Positions 1 to 6,255 of a stretch of 10,431 nucleotides of DNA are shown one piece after another. The position numbers were made by a program, and so were the translations under genes. The notes beneath the pieces were generated by a model. It saw nothing but the letters and a program-made list of their open reading frames with translations, had not been told where the DNA came from and searched no databases. Position 1 is the stretch's first letter, and each line of letters starts with the position of its first letter. Source of the DNA: Bacilli bacterium (GTDB lineage: Bacteria > Bacillota_I > Bacilli_A > RFN20 > CAG-826); contig JAEDJP010000042.1 of assembly GCA_016296285.1 (NCBI GenBank), positions 1-10,431 on the forward strand, written 5' to 3'.

Positions 1-1010
1 AAGATGTTAATGAGATGGGCGATGCAATAAAAGATGTAATAGGCGGGGAACCAAAGGCAGCAAAGCACCGCGACGGGGACGACGAGCAATTGGGCGAAAA
101 GGTCGACGTTGGACCAGCGGCCCGAGACGAAGAAATGGCCGAAGAGCTTCCAGCCCTTCTTCCAGAACACGCGGTGGAGGCCGTTCCCCATGCGTGCGTT
201 GCGGCGATGGGTGTCCTTGAGGGTGCTTGGCTGATCCTCGTAGACGACCGCATCCGCGACGTAATGGACCCGGCGCTTCTTGAGGAGGCAATTGAGGGTG
301 AATTCCGCGTCTTCGGAGGACGTGAAGGCATCCCAGCCCCCGATTTGCTCGAGGACGGAGAAGGCGACACTCATCCCGGCGCCCGTGAGCATCGAGTCGA
401 GATGGAAGAATTCGCGGAAATTGCAGGCGATGAAGGAATCGCGGAGGTAATAGGTGGCGGAGACGGCGGTCCAGGTGTTCTGGGTCGCGTTGCGGCTCGC
501 CTCGAAGGGACGGGCGATCTGCACCCCGGAGCGGTAGGCGTCGTTCATGCGACGGAAATAGTCCTCTTTGAGGAGATTGTCCGCGTCGATGCGGATGAGC
601 AGCTCGTAGCCCCGGCCGAGTTCCCGGATTTTGGAAATGCCATAGGCAAGGGGGTAGGCGACGCAGTGGTGGGCGGGATCCGCGTCCTCGTGGACGAAGA
701 CGGTCGCCCCGGCTTCCTCGGCTTTCCTCGCGGTCGCGTCCGTGCAATTGTCCGCGACGACGAAGACGTCGTAAAGCTCCTTGGGGTAATCCTGCGTGGC
801 GAGGAGGTGCTCGATGGTCTCCCCGATCACGGATTCCTCGTTTCGGGCGCAGATGATGAGGGCGATCTTCGCGAGGTCGTCGTTTTTCTTGAAATGCTTT
901 TCCGGCAGCCAAAAGAAAAGGATCATGACGACCTGAAAAAGAAGGCTCAGGCTGCAGATCCCAATGACGACGTAGTTCACGATCTCTAGGATTTGGTAGA
1001 AGGTTTGCAT
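1..1010 (-). CDS. Family 2 glycosyltransferase, membrane-anchored (3' end cut by window)
   Basis: The frame is open from the ATG at 1010 to the left edge, giving 336 codons with no stop, so the C-terminus is missing. An in-frame TAA lies seven codons upstream of the ATG, which fixes the start. Residues about 8-36 form a hydrophobic N-terminal anchor. A GT-A catalytic domain follows, with the nucleotide-binding strand ALIICARNEE (about 50-59), VVADNCTDAT (84-93), the metal-binding DxD in RIDADN (D142, D144), TGAGM (209-213) and the acceptor-site acid in SSEDAEF (E233/D234). After an RRNARMGNG segment, which sits where related processive enzymes have Q/RxxRW, a hydrophobic stretch near 310-335 looks membrane-embedded. 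The layout matches membrane GT2 enzymes that make exopolysaccharide or glycolipids; donor and product cannot be read from the sequence. It lies 41 bp after the GH36 gene on the same strand and may be co-transcribed. No Shine-Dalgarno precedes the ATG. Confidence 0.9.
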   Translation of the reverse strand, partial: MQTFYQILEIVNYVVIGICSLSLLFQVVMILFFWLPEKHFKKNDDLAKIALIICARNEESVIGETIEHLLATQDYPKELYDVFVVADNCTDATARKAEEAGATVFVHEDADPAHHCVAYPLAYGISKIRELGRGYELLIRIDADNLLKEDYFRRMNDAYRSGVQIARPFEASRNATQNTWTAVSATYYLRDSFIACNFREFFHLDSMLTGAGMSVAFSVLEQIGGWDAFTSSEDAEFTLNCLLKKRRVHYVADAVVYEDQPSTLKDTHRRNARMGNGLHRVFWKKGWKLFGHFFVSGRWSNVDLFAQLLVVPVAVLCCLWFPAYYIFYCIAHLINI

Positions 1011-1030
1011 GGCGTTTCGTTTAGATTACG

Positions 1031-1047
1031 CCTTGGCTTAGCCAAGG
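1031..1047. repeat. Perfect 17-bp palindrome between GH36 and GT2 genes
   Basis: CCTTGGCT-T-AGCCAAGG has two 8-bp arms around one central base. It lies 4 bp after the GH36 stop and 20 bp before the glycosyltransferase ATG. No T-run follows on the minus strand, so it is not a standard intrinsic terminator. It could be an operator for a dimeric regulator or an intercistronic RNA hairpin. On the minus strand TTGCCC, a 17-bp spacer and TAATCT flank it in promoter-like positions, but each hexamer matches consensus at only three of six bases. Confidence 0.6.
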
Positions 1048-1051
1048 GCAA

Positions 1052-3370
1052 TCAATTCGATAACGGGGTGTCCTTTTTCTTCGAGAAAAGATAGACGCGA
1101 GCCCCGAAGTCCCCAAGAACCCTGGTCGACGGGGAGAGCCCGTTGGCGTTCCATTGGCTCCCGAGCTTGATGCCCTCGCCCATCAAGGTTCGGCCGCTTG
1201 CCTCGCCTTGGAAGGTCTCGCTTTTCAAGGATTTGCGGCGCGCGAGGAAATGGACGAGTTTGCCCTCTTCCTTGATGCGGATTGGGCTCGCCATGTTGAT
1301 GAGGGACCCAAAGCGCAAGAACGAAAGGTCCTCGACTCTGACTTCGTAGGCGTAGGTGGCGTCTGGATCAAGATGGGCGGCGCGCAAGGTCTCTTCCTCG
1401 GGGTTCGTGGGGGCGACGGCATAGTAAGCGAGAGTGGCGCTTTCATCGTCCGTGGACACGGAAACGATGGTACGTCCCCCTTCTTTTTGCTCGAGGATGG
1501 CGATCTTGCCGAACTGGAACAAGGCGCGATGGGCCTTGTAGAAGGCGATCTGGGCTTTGATTTCCTCCTCGTCGATCGGGTCGAGCTCGTTGAGGTTCAA
1601 TTCGTAGCCAAGCACCCCGAGGCAAGCGACGTCGAACTTCGTCTCGAGGCTCGTTTTGCGCAGCATTTGGTGGGACGTCTTGTTCGAGACGTGGTTCGAG
1701 AAGACGCATTGGGGATAGCCTTTCGCCATGTTCGTCTCGATGGAAACGCGGCAGAAACTGTCCGTGTTGTCGCTTAGCCAGCACGTGTCGAAGTAGGAAA
1801 GCATCCCGAGGTCGTTGCGCGATCCTCCCGAGGCGCAGTTCTCCATGTAAAGGTCCGGGAAGCGGGCGCGGAGGCGGGATAGCAACTCATAGAGACCAAG
1901 GATGTAGCGGTAGGAGAAGGCGTTCGCGTCGGGGACATCCGCGATTTCGCGGTTGTAGTCCCATTTCACGAAATCGACCTCCGCTTCCTCGAAGACGCGG
2001 GAAAGCTCCTCGTAAAGGTAGTCACGGACTTCCTTCTTGGTGAGGTCGAGCAGCAATTCGTGACGCCCGAGGACGGGATCGTGATAGCCGTCGGCGATCG
2101 CCCAATCCGGATGGGCGCGGTAGAGGTCGCTGTCGGGGCTCACGGCTTCGGGCTCGACCCAAAGGCCGAACTGCAGGCCCATCTTGTGGATTTTGCGCGA
2201 CAAGGACTTGAGGCCGCGGGGCAATTTCTTCTTGCAGAGGGAATAATCCCCGAGGCTCGAGGTGTCGTCGAAGCGTTTCCCGAACCACCCGTCGTCGAGG
2301 ACGAAGAGCTCGATCCCGAGTTTCTTGGCCTTGCGGGCCAGCGAGAGGATCTTGGCCTCGGTGAAATCGAAGTAGGTTCCTTCCCAGTTGTTGTACACGA
2401 TGGGGCGGAGGTCGTCTTTGTGGGAAGAAGGCAAGACGCGCCCCCGACTAAAAGAAGCGAAAGCCTCGGAGATGGCATCGCTCCCGGAAGAGGAGAAGGC
2501 CAAGAGCCCAAGCGGGGACTCGAAGCGTTCCCCGGGCTTGAGGGAAAGGCAAAAGCCAAGGGGCGAGACACCGGTTACGACGCGGATGCGGGAGAAGGAA
2601 TTCTCCTGCACCTCGGTGCGGAAACTGCCCGAATAGAGGAGTTGGAAGCCATACACCCATCCGTAATCGTGGGTGGATTTCTTTTCCTTGAGGAGGAAGA
2701 AGGGGTTCCGGCCCGGCCCGCTCGAGCCGGTGTCGCTCCCGAAGAAATAGCCCATGTGGCCGACGGGGGTCTCTTCTTTTAGGAATTCCCCCGCCCAATT
2801 CCCGAAATAGGTCTCGAGGACGTAGTCGCGGTTTTCGAGGGCGACTTGGTAGCTCATCGCCTTCTTGATGAGGAGTTCTTCCCCTTCGAGGTTCTCGAGG
2901 ACGATGGAGCGGCCGAGCACCCCTTCTTCCTCGTACACGAAATAATGGAGCTCGAGTTGCACCGCGCGGGGGGCGTCGAGCAAGGTCAAGACGAGTTCTT
3001 CTCCTCCGCGCGGGGTCGGGAGGGTGGCTAGGGGTTTCGCCGGGCGGATCTCGAAGGAGGAATAGCGGAAATCGAATACCGTTCCGGCCTTTTCGAGGAT
3101 CAAGGACGGGTTCTCGTTATCCCCGCGGAAGGGGGTCGAGAACTCGTTGCGCGCGTCGGCCAAGGCAAGATTCGGTTCCTTTTTCTCGTCGAGGACCGCG
3201 CTTCTGCCTTTCGGGAGAGGGGGCTTGGGGATCAAGGAATCGAGGGATTCCCCTTGGGGGATGGAAGGCCCGTAATGGTCGAGGACGGGCTTGCCGTTGC
3301 CATCGATCCGGAGGACGTAAGAGAAGCCCTTCCCGGAAAGGTGGAACGAATTGTTTTCATGGGTAATCAT
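1052..3370 (-). CDS. GH36 alpha-galactosidase
   Basis: This enzyme hydrolyses terminal alpha-1,6-galactosyl residues (melibiose, raffinose-type sugars), most likely in the cytoplasm since no signal peptide is seen. From the ATG at 3370 it is 772 residues, close to the roughly 730-750 usual for the tetrameric Firmicutes group. Residues 1 to about 310 form the N-terminal beta-supersandwich. The TIM barrel then begins with the NNWEGTYFDF and LDDGWFGKR motifs. The nucleophile is D471 in FVKWDYNR, ENCASGG follows, and the acid/base aspartate lies in SDNTD (534-538 region, probably D537). A beta-sandwich of about 100 residues closes the protein. The frame is open back to 3481, but that extension is Arg-rich and overlaps the divergent GH2 gene. 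The family's usual N-terminus matches MITHENNSFHL, so the start at 3370 is preferred over the ATG at 3379. No Shine-Dalgarno is visible. It is divergent from the GH2 gene. Confidence 0.95.
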   Translation of the reverse strand: MITHENNSFHLSGKGFSYVLRIDGNGKPVLDHYGPSIPQGESLDSLIPKPPLPKGRSAVLDEKKEPNLALADARNEFSTPFRGDNENPSLILEKAGTVFDFRYSSFEIRPAKPLATLPTPRGGEELVLTLLDAPRAVQLELHYFVYEEEGVLGRSIVLENLEGEELLIKKAMSYQVALENRDYVLETYFGNWAGEFLKEETPVGHMGYFFGSDTGSSGPGRNPFFLLKEKKSTHDYGWVYGFQLLYSGSFRTEVQENSFSRIRVVTGVSPLGFCLSLKPGERFESPLGLLAFSSSGSDAISEAFASFSRGRVLPSSHKDDLRPIVYNNWEGTYFDFTEAKILSLARKAKKLGIELFVLDDGWFGKRFDDTSSLGDYSLCKKKLPRGLKSLSRKIHKMGLQFGLWVEPEAVSPDSDLYRAHPDWAIADGYHDPVLGRHELLLDLTKKEVRDYLYEELSRVFEEAEVDFVKWDYNREIADVPDANAFSYRYILGLYELLSRLRARFPDLYMENCASGGSRNDLGMLSYFDTCWLSDNTDSFCRVSIETNMAKGYPQCVFSNHVSNKTSHQMLRKTSLETKFDVACLGVLGYELNLNELDPIDEEEIKAQIAFYKAHRALFQFGKIAILEQKEGGRTIVSVSTDDESATLAYYAVAPTNPEEETLRAAHLDPDATYAYEVRVEDLSFLRFGSLINMASPIRIKEEGKLVHFLARRKSLKSETFQGEASGRTLMGEGIKLGSQWNANGLSPSTRVLGDFGARVYLFSKKKDTPLSN

Positions 3371-3379
3371 TGCTATCAT
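3351..3379 (+). promoter_or_regulatory. Candidate promoter of the GH2 gene
   Basis: A -35-like TTGTTT (3351-3356) is separated by exactly 17 bp from TATCAT (3374-3379), which matches the -10 consensus at five of six bases. Transcription would begin near 3386, about 23 nt before the GH2 ATG. The element lies inside the 5' coding end of the GH36 gene. A direct repeat ATCATT at 3366-3371 and 3375-3380 overlaps it. Confidence 0.45.
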
Positions 3380-3406
3380 TTTAGAACAATCCAGAAGCCA
3401 TAGAAA
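3378..3406 (-). promoter_or_regulatory. Candidate promoter of the GH36 gene
   Basis: On the minus strand TAAAAT (3383-3378) is a good -10 candidate. It ends 7 nt before the ATG at 3370, which would place the transcript start at or next to the start codon. The best -35 at 17-bp spacing is TTTCTA (3406-3401), only three of six matches. The hexamer overlaps the upstream ATG at 3379 and shares 2 bp with the -10 of the opposing GH2 promoter. Confidence 0.35.
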
Positions 3407-3408
3407 CC

Positions 3409-5709
3409 ATGAAAACCTCTTTGTCCTTCGGCTGGTCCTTCCTCCCCGGATTCGACCTCGCCTCCATCCGCGCGACCCCAAGCGATGCCGTCGAGGTCGA
3501 CCTTCCCCATTCCGTGAAGCTCTTGCCCCATCACGATTTCTCCGAGAAGGAATACCAAGGCGAATTCACCTACATCAAAACCTTCTCTTACGAGGCGAAA
3601 GACAAGAGGGCCTTCCTCCGTTTCGAAGGGGCGATGCTGCAATTCGATTGCTACTTGAACGGCATCGACCTCGGGCATTTCATCGGGGGCTATCTCCCCG
3701 TCGAAATCGAGGTGACCAGCGCGATCAAGGCCGGCAAGAACCGCCTCGTCGTGCGCCTCGACACCCGGGAAGACCCGATGGTCCCTCCTTATGGGGGGAG
3801 CGTCGATTACCTTGCCTTCGGGGGCCTTTACCGTCCCGTCTACCTCATTGAAAAACCGAAGGAAAACGCGATCGAATCCCTCTTCGTCCACGGGGACAAA
3901 GACGGGAACGTGTTCGTCCAAATTCAAGGGGATGTCCCCGTTATGTGCCATGTTTTCGACGGGGAAACCGAGGTCCTTTCCTTTCAGGGCAAGCAAGGGA
4001 AACTCGCGGATTTTGCGATCTGGACCCCCGCGAACCCGAAGCTTTATCGCTTGCGCGTGGAAAGCGCGCAAGACGCCGAGGAAGTCCTCTTCGGCTTCGA
4101 GGATCGCCATTTCGAGGAAGACGGCTTCTACGAATGCGGGAAAAAGCGCAAGCTCCTCGGGCTCAACCGCCACCAGACCTTCCCCTATATCGGGGCCGCG
4201 GCGACTTCTTCTCTCCAGAAGGAAGACGCCCGCATCCTCAAGTCCCTCGGCATCGACCTCGTCCGCACCTCCCATTACGCGGACGACGAGAGTTTCCTTT
4301 CCGAATGCGACCGGCTCGGGCTTTACGTCATCGACGAGATCCCCGGCTGGCAATTCGTCTCGAAAGACCCGTTATGGCGTTCCCGCCTCCTCGATTTCAC
4401 GCGCCGCCTCGTGGAGAAGGAACGGAACCACCCGTGCCTCCTCGCCTATGGGGTGCGCGTCGACGAATCGCGGGACGATCACGAGCTTTATCGCGAAACA
4501 AACCGCATCGCGAAAGAAACGGACCCTTATACCCCGACGATTGGGGTGCGCAACTTCAAGGATTCCGAATGCCTCGAGGACATCTACGGGTACAACGACT
4601 TCTCCTGCTCTTCCTTGGACCATGGGGCGGATCCCTCCGCTTCCCTCAAGGGGGCCAAGGGCAAAGCCAAGCTCATCACGGAGCATAACGGCCACATGTT
4701 CCCGACCAAGAAAAGCGATTCCTTGACGCGGCAAACCGAGCAGGCGCTGCGCCACGCCCTCGTGATCGAGGAAGCCTTCGCCGACCCAAGCTACGCCGGG
4801 GTCGTCGGCTGGTGCGCCTTCGATTACGCGACGCATCGCGATTTCGGGTCCCTCGACCACGTCTGCTACCACGGCGTCTCCGACCTCTTCCGGGCCCGCA
4901 AGCTCGCGGGGGATTTCTACGCGAGCCAAGGCGAAGAGCCCATGATGCGCGTGAACACCCACTTCTGCTCCTTCCCTTATGACGGGGCCTCCCTCCCCAA
5001 GCCCGTGGTCTTCACGAACGCCGACCGGGTGGACCTCTACCGCAACGGGGAGAAGGTCGGGTCCTATTACCCGGATTTCGTTAAATTCCCCCATCTCAAG
5101 CACCCGCCCATCGTCCTTTCCGAGAACGTCGGGGAGAATTTCCACGAGGAAGGCCTCTCCAAGCGGGAGGAAAAGGAGATCAAGGCCATCCTAAACGGGG
5201 AACCCGAGCGCATGGAAAAGGCGCTTAGCCTGCGCCAGCTCCTCTTCCTCGGCGGCTTCATGATGAAGCACAAGGTCGACAAGAATTATTTCGTGGACCT
5301 CTATTACAAATACATCGGCTCCTGGGGCACGGGGAACGAGGCGCGGATCGAGGTCAGGGCCTATAAGGACGGCACGTGCTTCGCCGCCCAGAGCTTCGGG
5401 CCGGTCGAGACCACCCATTTCCTCGTGACCCCCACCGCCTCGAGCTTAAAAAACGCCGATACCTACGACATGGTCTCCATCCTCGTGGAGAAAGCCGACC
5501 AATTCGGGAACAAGGTCGATTTCGGAGACGATGCCCTCGTCATCGAGACGGAAGGGCCGATCGCCCTTCTTAGCCCCAAGGTCGTTTCCCTCGTCGGGGG
5601 CGATGTCGCAATCTACGTCCGTTCCTTGCCCGTGAAGAAGGAAACCGCGGCGAAAGTCCTCATCCATCACCGGGACGGCACGATCGAGGTGCCCTTAAGC
5701 GTCGCTTAA
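3409..5709 (+). CDS. GH2 beta-galactosidase-type glycosidase with altered acid/base motif
   Basis: This 766-residue protein has the GH2 order: an N-terminal jelly-roll (about 1-145, with FEGAMLQFDCYLNG), an Ig-like sandwich (about 150-230), a TIM barrel (about 235-510) and a C-terminal beta domain (about 515-766). It has no signal peptide, so it is probably cytoplasmic. Barrel signatures include LLGLNRHQTFPYIG and VRTSHYADDESFLSECDRLG. The nucleophile is E425 in ITEHNGHMFPTK. The acid/base glutamate is E353, but the motif reads GVRVDES, whereas relatives I recall read GVRINES and GH2 enzymes generally carry Asn-Glu. The Asn is therefore Asp352 here. The substrate is probably a beta-galactoside, given the divergent alpha-galactosidase; beta-glucuronidase or another GH2 specificity is possible. 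The ATG at 3409 fits the family N-terminus, and no clear Shine-Dalgarno precedes it. The stop overlaps that of the converging peroxidase gene. Confidence 0.93.
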   Translation: MKTSLSFGWSFLPGFDLASIRATPSDAVEVDLPHSVKLLPHHDFSEKEYQGEFTYIKTFSYEAKDKRAFLRFEGAMLQFDCYLNGIDLGHFIGGYLPVEIEVTSAIKAGKNRLVVRLDTREDPMVPPYGGSVDYLAFGGLYRPVYLIEKPKENAIESLFVHGDKDGNVFVQIQGDVPVMCHVFDGETEVLSFQGKQGKLADFAIWTPANPKLYRLRVESAQDAEEVLFGFEDRHFEEDGFYECGKKRKLLGLNRHQTFPYIGAAATSSLQKEDARILKSLGIDLVRTSHYADDESFLSECDRLGLYVIDEIPGWQFVSKDPLWRSRLLDFTRRLVEKERNHPCLLAYGVRVDESRDDHELYRETNRIAKETDPYTPTIGVRNFKDSECLEDIYGYNDFSCSSLDHGADPSASLKGAKGKAKLITEHNGHMFPTKKSDSLTRQTEQALRHALVIEEAFADPSYAGVVGWCAFDYATHRDFGSLDHVCYHGVSDLFRARKLAGDFYASQGEEPMMRVNTHFCSFPYDGASLPKPVVFTNADRVDLYRNGEKVGSYYPDFVKFPHLKHPPIVLSENVGENFHEEGLSKREEKEIKAILNGEPERMEKALSLRQLLFLGGFMMKHKVDKNYFVDLYYKYIGSWGTGNEARIEVRAYKDGTCFAAQSFGPVETTHFLVTPTASSLKNADTYDMVSILVEKADQFGNKVDFGDDALVIETEGPIALLSPKVVSLVGGDVAIYVRSLPVKKETAAKVLIHHRDGTIEVPLSVA

Positions 5710-6209
5710 AGCAAGGCTTCGATGTCTTTCGCGATGGATGAGGGGGCGATGCCCGGCGCGTAACGGGCGATCACGTTCCCTTCCTTGTCCACGAGGAATT
5801 TCGTGAAATTCCAGGGGATCCTCTTCCCGAGGGCCCCTTTTTTCTTGTTTTTGAGGTAGGCAAACAAAGGGGAGGCGTTCTTGCCGTTGACCTCGATTTT
5901 GTGGAACTGGGGGAACCCGATGCCGAAATGGAGGAGGCAAAACGTATGGATTTCCTCGTCGCTGCCCTTGGCTTGGTGGAGGAATTGGTCGCAAGGGAAA
6001 TCGAGGATCGCGAAGTCGCGGTCCTTGAAGCGAAGCCAAAGGTCCTGCAGCTCCTTGTATTGCGGGGTGAAATGGCAACCGGTCGCCGTGTTGACGATGA
6101 GGAGGACCTTGCCTTCGTACGCGCGAAGGGAGACTTCCTTCCCTTCTTGGTCCAAGACGGAAATATCGTAGATGCTGATGGTTCTTTTATCCTCTTTTCC
6201 CTTCGTCAA
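5706..6209 (-). CDS. gpx: Glutathione peroxidase family protein (Cys type)
   Basis: This is a thioredoxin-fold peroxidase that reduces hydrogen or organic peroxides; bacterial Cys-type members commonly use thioredoxin rather than glutathione. Numbered from the TTG at 6209, the catalytic tetrad is complete: C45 in NTATGCHFTPQY, Q75 in FPCDQF, and W133 and N134 in IPWNFTKFLV. C73 and C91 are candidate resolving cysteines. Two positions differ from the usual motifs: CG(F/L)T reads CHFT, and PCNQF reads PCDQF. No signal peptide is present, so it is cytoplasmic. The start is uncertain. The open frame allows TTG at 6209, but that codon has no upstream Shine-Dalgarno and sits in the loop of an inverted repeat. 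Relatives begin MSIYDF, and here ISIYDI aligns with an ATC codon at 6179-6177 preceded by purine-rich GGGAAAAGAGG. The last 4 bp are shared with the GH2 gene's end. Confidence 0.92.
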   Translation of the reverse strand: MTKGKEDKRTISIYDISVLDQEGKEVSLRAYEGKVLLIVNTATGCHFTPQYKELQDLWLRFKDRDFAILDFPCDQFLHQAKGSDEEIHTFCLLHFGIGFPQFHKIEVNGKNASPLFAYLKNKKKGALGKRIPWNFTKFLVDKEGNVIARYAPGIAPSSIAKDIEALL

Positions 6210-6220
6210 GGCAAGGGAAA
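6196..6220. repeat. Inverted repeat at the 5' end of the peroxidase gene
   Basis: TTTCCCTT (6196-6203) and AAGGGAAA (6213-6220) are perfect 8-bp arms around a 9-nt loop. On the minus strand the second arm forms the purine-rich stretch just before the likely translation start of the peroxidase. If folded in RNA, the hairpin would hide that stretch, so it could be a translational control element. It could also be an operator, or chance. Confidence 0.4.
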
Positions 6221-6226
6221 CGCGTC

Positions 6227-6254
6227 AAAACAAAAACTCCCGCGGCGGGGAGTT
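6227..6254 (-). terminator. Intrinsic terminator of the diguanylate cyclase gene
   Basis: Directly after the TGA of the diguanylate cyclase, the minus strand reads AACTCCC, a 6-nt GC-rich loop and GGGAGTT, followed by TTTTTGTTTT (6236-6227). The 7-bp stem plus T-rich tail is a textbook intrinsic terminator. It separates the cyclase from the downstream peroxidase gene on the same strand. Confidence 0.8.
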
Positions 6255-6255
6255 C

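Noticed and set aside
15..989. Plus-strand open frame of 324 codons opposite the glycosyltransferase
   Set aside because: The minus frame has all GT2 motifs and a well-defined start. The plus translation is Glu/Asp/Gly/Val-rich and without motifs, the typical shadow of a GC-rich gene.
3371..3481. N-terminal extension of the GH36 protein back to 3481
   Set aside because: The extra residues are Arg-rich, unlike any GH36 N-terminus, and are simply the antisense of the GH2 5' end.
3376..4353. Minus-strand open frame of 325 codons opposite the GH2 gene
   Set aside because: It overlaps the conserved GH2 jelly-roll and barrel sequence and has a Val/Asp/Glu/Gly-biased translation without recognisable domains.
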